A stretch of 64,000 nt of DNA, from contig NZ_CABFMN010000095.1 of the NCBI RefSeq assembly GCF_901875635.1, positions 121,799-185,798 of the forward strand. The letters are read 5' to 3'. The stretch comes from Xylophilus ampelinus. GTDB lineage: Bacteria > Pseudomonadota > Gammaproteobacteria > Burkholderiales > Burkholderiaceae_C. Positions 43,490 to 51,970 of the stretch are shown here, one piece after another. The translations under genes were made by a program, and so were the position numbers. Numbering within the stretch: the first letter of the stretch is position 1; the number at the start of each line of letters is the position of its first letter. Under the pieces are notes generated by a model. That model had not been told where the DNA came from and made no database searches. It saw nothing but the letters and a program-made list of their open reading frames with translations.

Positions 43490-44851
43490 ATGCAACTTCA
43501 GTTTCTGGGTGCCACCGGCACCGTGACCGGTTCCAAATACCTGCTGTGCCATGGCGACGCGACCATTCTGGTGGACTGCGGCCTGTTCCAGGGATTCAAG
43601 CAGCTGCGCCTGCGCAACTGGGAGCCGCTGCCGGTCGCGCCCAAGACCGTCGACGCGGTCGTGCTCACCCACGCCCACATCGACCACAGCGGCTACCTGC
43701 CACTGCTGGCGCGACAAGGCTTTCGCGGCCGGGTTTACTGCACGTCCGCGACGCACGAGCTGTGCAAGATCCTGCTCACCGACAGCGGCCATCTGCAGGA
43801 GGAAGAGGCGAAGTTCGCCAACCGGCACGGTTTCTCCAAACACCAGCCCGCGCTGCCGCTGTACACCCGTGAGGACGCCGAGCGCTGCCTGAAGCTGTTC
43901 GCGCCACGTCCGTTCTCTCAGGACTTCGAGGCGCTGCCCGGACTCACCGCGCGGTTGACGCCTTCCGGGCACATGCTCGGCTCGGCCTTCGTGCACCTCA
44001 ACGACGGCCGGCGATCCGTGCTCTTCTCCGGCGACATCGGCCGGCCCAACGACCCGGTGCTGCGCCCGCCGGTGCAGGTCCCCGGCGCCGACTACCTGCT
44101 GGTGGAATCCACCTACGGCAACCGCAAGCATGAAGCGTCCGACGCACTGGCGCAGCTGGAGACTGTCATCAACAAGACGGCCGCCCGTGGAGGGGTCGTG
44201 GTCATCCCAGCGTTCGCTGTCGGCCGAGCGCAGAGCCTGATGTACGGCATCTACCAGCTCAAGAAGCAAGGGCGCATCCACCAGCACCTGCCCGTGTACC
44301 TGGACAGCCCGATGGCCATCGATGCCACACGGCTGTACCACGCCCATCGCGACGAGCACCGGCTCTCGCCCGAGGAATGCGAGGGCATGTGCCATGCCGC
44401 GAAGATCGTCAACAAGGTCGAGGAGTCCAAGGCGCTCAGCGCCGGTCGTGGACCGATGGTCATCATCTCCGCCAGTGGCATGGCCACTGGAGGACGCGTG
44501 GTGCACCACCTCAAGTCATTCGCGCCCGACCATCGCAACACCATCCTGTTCGCCGGCTACCAGGCGGGCGGCACCCGTGGCGCCGCGATCGTGCACGGCG
44601 CGTCCACCGTCCGCATCCATGGCCAGGACGTGCCGATCCGCGCCGAGGTGGCCTCGCTCGACAACCTTTCCGCCCACGCCGATGCCGACGAGATCCTCGC
44701 GTGGATGCGCGGCTTCACGCAAACACCGCGCCGAACCTTCGTGACCCACGGCGAGCCGGAGGCGGCCGATGCGCTGCGCGCGCGGATCGACCATGAACTG
44801 GGCTGGTCGGTTGCCGTGCCCGAGTACCTGCAGACGGTGGATCTGGTATGA
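43490..44851 (+). CDS. Metallo-beta-lactamase/beta-CASP RNA hydrolase-like protein
   Basis: A 453-residue enzyme of the RNA-processing MBL family. Metal motif THAHIDHSG (HxHxDH) near residue 62, later GHMLGSAF and FSGDIG strands, a beta-CASP domain (about 180-370), and the C-terminal RNA-specificity motif LSAHADADEI. Relatives are endo- or exoribonucleases. It overlaps the next gene by ATGA. Its link to a nucleoside phosphorylase and PRPP synthetase suggests it starts RNA breakdown for ribose recovery (inference). Confidence 0.9.
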   Translation: MQLQFLGATGTVTGSKYLLCHGDATILVDCGLFQGFKQLRLRNWEPLPVAPKTVDAVVLTHAHIDHSGYLPLLARQGFRGRVYCTSATHELCKILLTDSGHLQEEEAKFANRHGFSKHQPALPLYTREDAERCLKLFAPRPFSQDFEALPGLTARLTPSGHMLGSAFVHLNDGRRSVLFSGDIGRPNDPVLRPPVQVPGADYLLVESTYGNRKHEASDALAQLETVINKTAARGGVVVIPAFAVGRAQSLMYGIYQLKKQGRIHQHLPVYLDSPMAIDATRLYHAHRDEHRLSPEECEGMCHAAKIVNKVEESKALSAGRGPMVIISASGMATGGRVVHHLKSFAPDHRNTILFAGYQAGGTRGAAIVHGASTVRIHGQDVPIRAEVASLDNLSAHADADEILAWMRGFTQTPRRTFVTHGEPEAADALRARIDHELGWSVAVPEYLQTVDLV

Positions 44852-46395
44852 CGGCGCACCTGCACGAGACCGGCACCGGCACCGGAGAGGATGGCGTGAA
44901 CACGCTGCAGGCGTGGCGCACCGGCATCGACACCCATCAGGAGCCGGTGGTCTACATGCGGCGCGACTGCCCTGTCTGCCGGTCGGAGGGTTTCACGACC
45001 CAGGCGCGCGTGCAGCTGACGGCCGGCCGCCGCAGCATCGTGGCGACGCTCAGCGTCGTCGATGGGGATTGGCTGGCCGAGAACGTCGCTGGCCTGTCCG
45101 AATCGGCATGGGCGTCGCTGGGGGCGCAGCCGGGCCAGCTGGTCACGGTGACCCATGCACCGACGCTGGATTCGCTCAGCCATGTCCGGGCCAAGGTCTA
45201 CGGCAATGCCCTGGGCGATGCCGAGTTCAGCGCCATCATCTCCGACGTCGCGGCGGGCCATTACTCTGACCTGCATCTGGCCACCTTCATCACCGCCTGC
45301 GCCGGCGATCGCCTGGACCTCGCGGAGACCGTCTCGCTCACGAAAGCCATGATTGGCGTCGGTGACCGCATCGATTGGGGGCGCCCGCTGGTGGTGGACA
45401 AGCATTGCGTCGGCGGCCTGCCCGGCAACCGCACGACCCTGCTCGTGGTGCCCATCGTGGCCGCCTGCGGCCTCACGATGCCCAAGACCTCCTCGCGCGC
45501 CATCACCTCGCCGGCCGGGACGGCCGACACAATGGAGGTGCTGGCGCCGGTGAACCTGGATGTGCGAAGCATGCGGCGCGTGGTCGAACGCACGGGCGGC
45601 TGCATCGTCTGGGGCGGCTCGGTACGGCTCAGCCCCGCCGACGACATCCTCATCCGCGTCGAGCGGCCGCTGGACCTGGACAGCGAGGGCCAGCTCGTCG
45701 CCTCGGTCCTGTCCAAGAAGGCCGCTGCGGGCTCGACCCATGTGCTGATCGACCTGCCCGTGGGTGCCACCGCCAAAGTGCGCAGCGCGCAGGCCGCGGC
45801 GGCGCTCGGTCGGCGCCTGCAGGAGGTGGGCAGCGCCATCGGCCTGCACGTGGCCTTGCGCGTCACCGATGGTGAGCAGCCGGTCGGCCGCGGGATCGGC
45901 CCGGCACTGGAGGCCCGCGACGTGCTGGCCGTCCTACAAGGGACGCCCGAGGCCCCGGCCGACCTGCGGGAGCGAGCGTTGCGGCTGGCGGCGGACATCC
46001 TCGAAATGGGCGGTGCAGCGCCCGCCGGCGGCGGCCTGACGCTCGCCACGCAGGTGCTGGCCGACGGCCGCGCCTGGGCCACGTTCGAGGCGATCTGCGC
46101 TGAGCAGGGCGGCCTGCGCAGCATCCCGGTGGCAACGCATCGGCACACCGTCGCATCGCCGTCCACGGGACGGGTCTCCCGAATCGACAACCGGCTGCTC
46201 GCGCGGGCGGCCAAGCTCGCCGGAGCACCGACCGCCGCTGCCGCCGGCATCGACGTGCATGCGCGCCTGGGCGACCAGGTCGAAGCGGGACAGCCGCTCT
46301 TCACGCTGCACGCCCAGGCGCCGGGCGAGCTGGCCTATGCGCTGCAGTTCGTCCGCTCGCGCCCACCGATCTTCCAGATTTCGGAGAACCTATGA
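44848..46395 (+). CDS. AMP phosphorylase-like member of the thymidine phosphorylase family
   Basis: A 515-residue enzyme expected to cleave a nucleoside (or NMP) with phosphate into base and ribose-1-phosphate (or ribose 1,5-bisphosphate). It has the extra N-terminal domain (about 1-105) that separates archaeal AMP phosphorylases from the roughly 440-residue DeoA. The core motif is VDKHCVGGLPGNRTTLLVVP near 186, then SSRAITSPAGTADTMEVL, matching AMP phosphorylases as I recall them. Two cysteines CPVC near residue 41 are unusual. No Rubisco or ribose-1,5-bisphosphate isomerase gene is in the window. Substrate is unproven. Confidence 0.88.
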   Translation: MTAHLHETGTGTGEDGVNTLQAWRTGIDTHQEPVVYMRRDCPVCRSEGFTTQARVQLTAGRRSIVATLSVVDGDWLAENVAGLSESAWASLGAQPGQLVTVTHAPTLDSLSHVRAKVYGNALGDAEFSAIISDVAAGHYSDLHLATFITACAGDRLDLAETVSLTKAMIGVGDRIDWGRPLVVDKHCVGGLPGNRTTLLVVPIVAACGLTMPKTSSRAITSPAGTADTMEVLAPVNLDVRSMRRVVERTGGCIVWGGSVRLSPADDILIRVERPLDLDSEGQLVASVLSKKAAAGSTHVLIDLPVGATAKVRSAQAAAALGRRLQEVGSAIGLHVALRVTDGEQPVGRGIGPALEARDVLAVLQGTPEAPADLRERALRLAADILEMGGAAPAGGGLTLATQVLADGRAWATFEAICAEQGGLRSIPVATHRHTVASPSTGRVSRIDNRLLARAAKLAGAPTAAAAGIDVHARLGDQVEAGQPLFTLHAQAPGELAYALQFVRSRPPIFQISENL

Positions 46396-47291
46396 AACCT
46401 CTCGTTTTTCACCTGCCGGGCGACGAAGACTTCGCCGATGGACTGATCCGGGCGTTGGGCGCGCAGCGGGCTGCCCTGCAACTGCACCGGTTCCCGGACG
46501 GCGAGTCGCTGGTGCGGCTGGACGCCGACGTCACCGGCCGCACCGTCGTGATCGTGGCCAGCCTGGCACAGCCGGACGCCAAGGCGCTGCCCTTGTTGTT
46601 CGCCGCGGACGCAGCGCGCGACCTCGGCGCCACCCGCGTGTTGCTGGCTGCCCCGTACCTGGCGTACCTGCGTCAGGACCGGCGCTTCAACACGGGCGAA
46701 GCCATCACGTCCCGCACGTTCGCTGCGCTGGTGTCGACGGTGTTCGACGGTATCGTCACCGTCGATCCCCATCTGCACCGCTACCGCTCGCTCGGCGAGG
46801 TCTACCGGGTGCCGACCCGTGTGGTCCAGTCCGCGCCCGCCATCGCGGCCTGGGTCGCAGCCCATGTGGACCGTCCCGTGTTGATCGGACCCGATGCGGA
46901 AAGCGAGCAATGGGTCCAGGAAGTCGCGCGCTTGGCTGGCGCGCCGTTCACGGTGTTGCAGAAGATCCGCCGGGGCGACAAGGACGTGGAGGTCAGCCTT
47001 CCCGACACCGCGGCCCTGGCAGACCGCCAGCCTGTGCTCATCGATGACATCGTGTCCAGCGCGCGCACGATGATCCAGGCAATCGCCAGTGTGCGCAGCG
47101 TGGGATTGCCGCCACCGGTGTGCATTGGGGTGCACGCCCTGTTCGCCGCCGACGCGTACCACGCACTTCTTGCGGCAGGGCCCCAGCGGGTGGTGACCTG
47201 CGACACCGTGCCGCATGTCTCTAACGGCATCAGCGTGGTGGCACCGCTGGCGACAGCGGTGCAGGAACTGATGGAAGCCGGCGCGCCATGA
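46392..47291 (+). CDS. prs: Ribose-phosphate diphosphokinase (PRPP synthetase)-like protein
   Basis: A 299-residue protein of the PRPP synthetase family: FHLPGDEDFADGL N-terminus, substrate loops YLAYLRQDRRFNTGEAIT, TVDPHLHRY and the PRPP loop VLIDDIVSSARTM. It is shorter than the usual 315 residues and resembles the divergent (class III, archaeal-like) group. It overlaps the phosphorylase stop by ATGA, which argues they share a pathway: ribose phosphates moved between nucleotides and central metabolism. Activity could run toward PRPP or, with ADP or AMP, in reverse. Confidence 0.88.
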   Translation: MKPLVFHLPGDEDFADGLIRALGAQRAALQLHRFPDGESLVRLDADVTGRTVVIVASLAQPDAKALPLLFAADAARDLGATRVLLAAPYLAYLRQDRRFNTGEAITSRTFAALVSTVFDGIVTVDPHLHRYRSLGEVYRVPTRVVQSAPAIAAWVAAHVDRPVLIGPDAESEQWVQEVARLAGAPFTVLQKIRRGDKDVEVSLPDTAALADRQPVLIDDIVSSARTMIQAIASVRSVGLPPPVCIGVHALFAADAYHALLAAGPQRVVTCDTVPHVSNGISVVAPLATAVQELMEAGAP

Positions 47292-47344
47292 GCCGCTGCG
47301 CCGCGCTCGCCATGACGCTCACGATCGAGGGGAGATGACTGCCC

Positions 47345-47989
47345 ATGTGCTTTTCCGCACCCGCCAGTTTCACGGCCGCAGCGGTTCTGCTGGGCCTGGG
47401 GACCGTCACCATGCGCCGGGCCCGCTCACGGCGCGAACTGCCGTATGCCGCCATCCCGCTGCTGTTCGGGGTCCAGCAACTGCTCGAAGGCATGCTGTGG
47501 CTGACGTTCCCCGACCGCGCGCCCTTGCTGAACGTGGCGCTGACGCATCTCTACTCGTTCTTCTCGCACGTCCTGTGGCCGATCTACGTCCCGCTGGCTG
47601 CGCTGGCGCTGGAGAGCGTCCGTTGGCGCCGTCGGGTTCTGGTGGCCATTGCAGTCGCGGGCGCGCTCGTCGGTCTGTACCTGCTGGCGATGCTGGTGAA
47701 GCTGCCCATCACGGCCCGCGTGGTCGGCCAGCACATCCTCTACGACTCTCCGCACTTCTACGTGATGACCACGATGGCCCTGTATCTGATCGGCACCTGC
47801 GCAAGCCTGATGGTTTCTAGCCACCGGCGCGTGGCGGCTTTTGGGGTGGCCGCCTTTGTCTCCGCAATCGCCGCCTACATGTTCTATGCAACCTGGTTCA
47901 TCTCGGTGTGGTGCTTCTTTGCCGCTGTGCTCAGCTTCATCGTGCTGTGGCAGTTCCGTGAGCCCCGAGCGAGGCTGGCCGTGCCATGA
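47345..47989 (+). CDS. DUF6629-like polytopic membrane protein
   Basis: A 214-residue protein with about seven transmembrane helices. The N-terminus MCFSAPASFTAAAVLLGLG and FGVQQLLEGMLWL are recognisable family features. No catalytic residues are evident. A GGGGAG site lies upstream; 53 nt separate it from prs, the largest gap in this part of the operon. Its stop overlaps the next ATG. Confidence 0.78.
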   Translation: MCFSAPASFTAAAVLLGLGTVTMRRARSRRELPYAAIPLLFGVQQLLEGMLWLTFPDRAPLLNVALTHLYSFFSHVLWPIYVPLAALALESVRWRRRVLVAIAVAGALVGLYLLAMLVKLPITARVVGQHILYDSPHFYVMTTMALYLIGTCASLMVSSHRRVAAFGVAAFVSAIAAYMFYATWFISVWCFFAAVLSFIVLWQFREPRARLAVP

Positions 47990-48240
47990 CGAATCCTCCG
48001 GCCAGATTCAAGCCCGCACTGGCCTACGCGGACTGCGGCCGCACGCAGGGCCCGATGCGCCGCGCGGCGTTCTTCACGGTTCAGTTGCTCGACGGATTCG
48101 AGACCATGCGCGATGCGGTCGCCGGCCGGCTGCCGACGGTATTCGCGCAAGCGGAACTCGCGCAAGGCACCAAGACCGGGCACTTCATCGCCGCGTTCTG
48201 CATCCTGTCCCTGCACCGGGTAATCGAGGAGGGCTCATGA
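47986..48240 (+). CDS. Small hypothetical protein coupled to the dehydrogenase gene
   Basis: An 84-residue soluble protein (MTNPPARFKPALAYADCGRT) with one cysteine near residue 17 and another near 72. No domain is recognised. It overlaps both neighbours by ATGA, so it is very probably translated. Confidence 0.65.
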   Translation: MTNPPARFKPALAYADCGRTQGPMRRAAFFTVQLLDGFETMRDAVAGRLPTVFAQAELAQGTKTGHFIAAFCILSLHRVIEEGS

Positions 48241-49268
48241 CCGCACAAAACCGTCTGTCCGTTCTGTTCTCCGACATCGCACCGGCGGACCAGGCCGCGC
48301 TGCAGCAACGGCTTCCGACCCACTGGCACGCGCACTTCGTCCAGAACGAACGCCTGGTGGTATCCGATGTCGGCGATGAAGACACCGAGGTGCTGTGCGT
48401 CTTCGTGCGCACGCGCGTTGACGAATCGGTGCTCCGGTTGCTGCCGCGCGTGCGGCTCGTGGCAACGCGCTCCGCGGGCTTCGATCACATCGACCTGCAG
48501 GCTTGCCGCCGACGCGGCATTGCCGTGTGCAACGTGCCGGACTATGGGTCCGCCAGCGTCGCCGAACATGCCTTCGCGCTGCTGCTGGGCGTGGCTCGCC
48601 ATCTGACACAAGCCCACGAGCGGGCGCGCCAAGGTTCTTTCGCTTACCGCGGCCTCACCGGCTTCGAGCTGGAAGGAAAGACGCTGGGCATCGTCGGGCT
48701 GGGCCGGATCGGGCGCCACGTGGCCCGTATCGCCCTGGGCTTCGGCATGGAAGTTCTCGCGTACGACCCGGCCCTCGCCCCATCGCTCGACATCACGGCA
48801 GCACCCATCGCCGGCGTCCGCGTGGTGACGTGGGAGCAGATCCTGCAAAGCAGCGATGTTCTGAGCCTTCATGTTCCGGCCACGCAGGCCACGCACCACC
48901 TTCTCGATGGCCAGGCCTTCGCGCGCATGAAACCGGGCATGGTACTGATCAACACGGCACGGGGTGCGCTCATCGACGACGCCGCCCTGCTGCACGCACT
49001 GGAGGCAGGTACCGTCGCCGCAGCAGGACTGGACGTGCTGGAACAGGAAGGGGATCTGTCTCCCGAAGTGCCCACGGGCTGCGGCGGACTGGGTTGCGAT
49101 ACCGGCTGGTCGGCATCCAGCCCACTGCTGACGCATCCGCGTGTGCTCGTGACACCGCATGTCGGGTTCAATACGTCGGAGGCGATCGCGCGCATCCTCG
49201 ACGAGACCATCTCGAACATCGCAGCCTGGCATGCGGGCCGCCTGCGCAACAGGTTGGATGAGCCATGA
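48237..49268 (+). CDS. D-2-hydroxyacid dehydrogenase (D-lactate dehydrogenase-like)
   Basis: A 343-residue NAD(H)-dependent enzyme. The nucleotide motif GIVGLGRIGRHVARI lies near residue 150. The catalytic triad is visible: Arg in NTARGALID, Glu in DVLEQEGD, and His in VTPHVGFNT. It likely reduces pyruvate or another 2-oxoacid to the D-hydroxyacid, which would re-oxidise NADH without oxygen. Overlaps on both sides (ATGA) place it firmly in the operon. Confidence 0.9.
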   Translation: MTAQNRLSVLFSDIAPADQAALQQRLPTHWHAHFVQNERLVVSDVGDEDTEVLCVFVRTRVDESVLRLLPRVRLVATRSAGFDHIDLQACRRRGIAVCNVPDYGSASVAEHAFALLLGVARHLTQAHERARQGSFAYRGLTGFELEGKTLGIVGLGRIGRHVARIALGFGMEVLAYDPALAPSLDITAAPIAGVRVVTWEQILQSSDVLSLHVPATQATHHLLDGQAFARMKPGMVLINTARGALIDDAALLHALEAGTVAAAGLDVLEQEGDLSPEVPTGCGGLGCDTGWSASSPLLTHPRVLVTPHVGFNTSEAIARILDETISNIAAWHAGRLRNRLDEP

Positions 49269-50887
49269 CGCGACCGAACCGCCCCGTTTCCACCGTGCGT
49301 CTTGCGGGCCGCCCAACGCAACGCTCGGCGCTGCGCCGGGCCACGCAGATCGCTATGGCCCTGAGCGGGTTCCTGCTCTGGGTGGCCTGGCACCGGGGCC
49401 TGATGCGCTGCGATACCCACCGGGCGGCCGACCGCTTCGCCGAAGTGCTGCAGCGATTGGGCACGACCTTCGTGAAGCTGGGCCAGCATCTCAGCCTGCG
49501 GGCCGACATTCTGGCGCCCGATGCGCAAGAGGCTCTGGCCAGCCTGCAGGCCAATGTGGCGCCGTTTCCTCCCGAGCAGGCGGTCCAGGAGGTCGAGGCG
49601 GCGCTCGGCCGCCCATGGCAGCAGCTCTTCGCACGCTTCGACATGCACGCGCTCGCCGCGGCCTCGATCGCCCAGATTCATCGTGCAGCCCTGCCGGACG
49701 GGACGGAAGTGGTGGTGAAGATCCGCCGCCCTGGCGCGGCCGAGCAGGCCGAGACCGACATGCGCATCCTGCGCCGCATCGTCCTGGTCATGCAGGGGCT
49801 CGTGCCCTCGCTGCGTCGCTGGGGGCTGGCAGCCATCGTGGACGAGGTTGCGGCCAACTTCCGCTACGAGATGGATTTGTCGCGCGAGGCAGCTTCCGTG
49901 CGACGTTTCGCCGACGCCTGGCGCGGCTCTGCCGACATCGTGATCCCCGACGTGGTGGACGGCCTGTGCACGCCGACCGTCATGGTCCAGCAGTTCAGCC
50001 ACGGAGCTCACCTGCACGGTCTGCCTTCGTCCACCGCGGTGGCGGCCGCGGGCAAACTCGTGGACAGCTACGTCGCCCAGATCTTCCGCGATGGCTTCTT
50101 CCACGGCGACCCCCATCCCGGCAACGTCTTCGTGATGGACGATGGCCGCATATGCCTGCACGACTTCGGCATCGTGGGCCGGGTCGACGGCAACATGCGG
50201 CGGGCGCTGGTGGCGTTCGCCCTGGCCTTCGTCGAGCAGGATGCCGAATGGGTGGTCGATGCCTGGCTCGACCTGGGCCTGCTCGGCGACGGCACCGATC
50301 GGGCCGTGTTCGTGCCTGTCGTGCGTGCCCTGGTCGCAGACTGCGCACAGAGGCCGCTGAAGGACTGGTCGCTCTCAGGTGCTCTCGCGCAGCTCGTGGC
50401 GGCGGGCCGGACCCAGGAAGTCCGGCTGCCCAGGGACCTCCTCGTGCTCACGCGTACCCTGTTGTTGCTCGAAGGGACGGTGCGACTGCTGGCACCCGAG
50501 TTTTCCATCATCGAAGCCATCTCTCGCCACACGACCACGGGCGTCTTCGACGAGCCCAAGTCTGCGGCATCGCAGCGTCTGCCATATGAACTGGGGAACG
50601 CGGCCCACGCCCTGCCCTCCCTGATGGCGCGGCGTCTGCACAGCGTCTTGCGGCAGGGTGACCTGCTGCAACTGTCGATCAAGCCGGATGCCAGGATGCT
50701 GAGCGGGATCGACCGCCTCGGCCGTCGCGTCGCGCTGGCGCTCGTGACGCTCGGCCTGTACATCGCATCGAGCTTGTTGATGCAGCACGGCGTGGGCCCG
50801 CGCTGGGGCGACATGCCGGTACTCGCGCTGCTGGGCTATGCGCTGGCGATCCGGTTCACGTTTTCCATCGCGCGCAGCCGCGGCTGA
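49265..50887 (+). CDS. AarF/UbiB-family atypical kinase or ATPase
   Basis: A 540-residue protein with the UbiB signatures: KLGQHLSLRADIL (the KxGQ motif), Ala-rich loop LAAASIAQIHRAALP, catalytic HGDPHPGNVFV and metal-binding HDFGIVG. One helix near the N-terminus and two C-terminal transmembrane helices anchor it to the membrane. UbiB-type proteins support ubiquinone synthesis or lipid transport. Its presence here suggests adjustment of the quinone pool or membrane in the low-oxygen state (inference). Confidence 0.9.
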   Translation: MTRPNRPVSTVRLAGRPTQRSALRRATQIAMALSGFLLWVAWHRGLMRCDTHRAADRFAEVLQRLGTTFVKLGQHLSLRADILAPDAQEALASLQANVAPFPPEQAVQEVEAALGRPWQQLFARFDMHALAAASIAQIHRAALPDGTEVVVKIRRPGAAEQAETDMRILRRIVLVMQGLVPSLRRWGLAAIVDEVAANFRYEMDLSREAASVRRFADAWRGSADIVIPDVVDGLCTPTVMVQQFSHGAHLHGLPSSTAVAAAGKLVDSYVAQIFRDGFFHGDPHPGNVFVMDDGRICLHDFGIVGRVDGNMRRALVAFALAFVEQDAEWVVDAWLDLGLLGDGTDRAVFVPVVRALVADCAQRPLKDWSLSGALAQLVAAGRTQEVRLPRDLLVLTRTLLLLEGTVRLLAPEFSIIEAISRHTTTGVFDEPKSAASQRLPYELGNAAHALPSLMARRLHSVLRQGDLLQLSIKPDARMLSGIDRLGRRVALALVTLGLYIASSLLMQHGVGPRWGDMPVLALLGYALAIRFTFSIARSRG

Positions 50888-50914
50888 GGCGCCTCATCAA
50901 GCAAGGAGTCAGGC

Positions 50915-51970
50915 ATGAACAAGGTCAGAGTGGCGGTGAACGGATACGGTGTGATCGGCAAGCGGGTGGCGGATGCGGTCGCACTCCAGGAGGACATGGC
51001 GCTAGCCGGCGTCGCGGATGTGGTGCACGACTATCGCCTGCAGGTGGCCGCGCAGCGCGCTTTCCCGATTTACGCGGCGACCGCTGAAGCCGCACAATCG
51101 ATGCGTGCTGCGGGGCTTCCTGTCGCGGGCGATCTGGCCGACCTGCTCGCCAACGCGGACGTCGTGGTCGATTGCACACCCAAGAAAGTCGCCGCGGTCA
51201 ACAAGAGGGCGTACGACGCTGCCGGTGTGAAGTCCATCTTCCATGGCGGCGAGTCCCACGCGTTGACCGGTCATTCGTTCGTCGCGCAGGAGAACTACGC
51301 AACCGCGATCGGCCGCACCTCCACCCGGGTGGTGTCCTGCAACACGACGTCGATCGTGCGCACCCTGGGGGCGCTTCGGACAGCGGGCCTGCTCAAGCGA
51401 GCCCGCGGGACGCTGATCCGCCGGGCTTCCGACCCGTGGGAGGCGCATGCGGAGGGCATCATCAACACGCTCGTGCCGGAGAAGACGATCCCCAGCCATC
51501 AGGGACCGGACGCGCGCACTGTGATCCCGGACCTGGACGTCGTCACGATCGCGGTCAAGGCGCCGCACAACAGCAGCCACCTGCACACCTGGTGGGTCGA
51601 ACTGACGAGGCCGGCCACGCGCGACGAGGTGCTGGCGGCCTTTCGCGCTGCGCCACGGATCGCGTTCGTGCGATCCTCGGATGGTCTCGTGGCCCTCAAC
51701 AGCACGGTGGAACTGATGGCCGATCTCGGCCGCCCGCGCGGCGACCTGTGGGAGGTCGCGTTGTGGGAGGACGTGCTTTCGGTCGATGGCGATCAGGCGT
51801 ACTACACCTACCAGGTCTTCAACCAGGCGATCGTAATCCCCGAGACCATCGATGCCATTCGCGCCTTGAGCGGCATCGAGACCGATCCCCAGGTGTCGAT
51901 GGCGCGCACCGATGCTTCGCTGGGACTGCAGCGTGATTTCATCCGTGACCGCGTCCAGGTTCGACGATGA
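50915..51970 (+). CDS. Type II (archaeal-type) glyceraldehyde-3-phosphate dehydrogenase
   Basis: A 351-residue enzyme that oxidises glyceraldehyde 3-phosphate to 1,3-bisphosphoglycerate. The N-terminal Rossmann motif is VAVNGYGVIGKRVADAV and the catalytic Cys142 lies in VSCNTTSIVRTLGAL, the archaeal-class pattern (SCNTT) and not the bacterial GapA form (ASCTTNCLAP). Archaeal enzymes use NADP or both cofactors. An AAGGAG site lies upstream. With phosphoketolase nearby as a source of glyceraldehyde 3-phosphate, it fits a lower-glycolysis ATP route. Confidence 0.93.
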   Translation: MNKVRVAVNGYGVIGKRVADAVALQEDMALAGVADVVHDYRLQVAAQRAFPIYAATAEAAQSMRAAGLPVAGDLADLLANADVVVDCTPKKVAAVNKRAYDAAGVKSIFHGGESHALTGHSFVAQENYATAIGRTSTRVVSCNTTSIVRTLGALRTAGLLKRARGTLIRRASDPWEAHAEGIINTLVPEKTIPSHQGPDARTVIPDLDVVTIAVKAPHNSSHLHTWWVELTRPATRDEVLAAFRAAPRIAFVRSSDGLVALNSTVELMADLGRPRGDLWEVALWEDVLSVDGDQAYYTYQVFNQAIVIPETIDAIRALSGIETDPQVSMARTDASLGLQRDFIRDRVQVRR

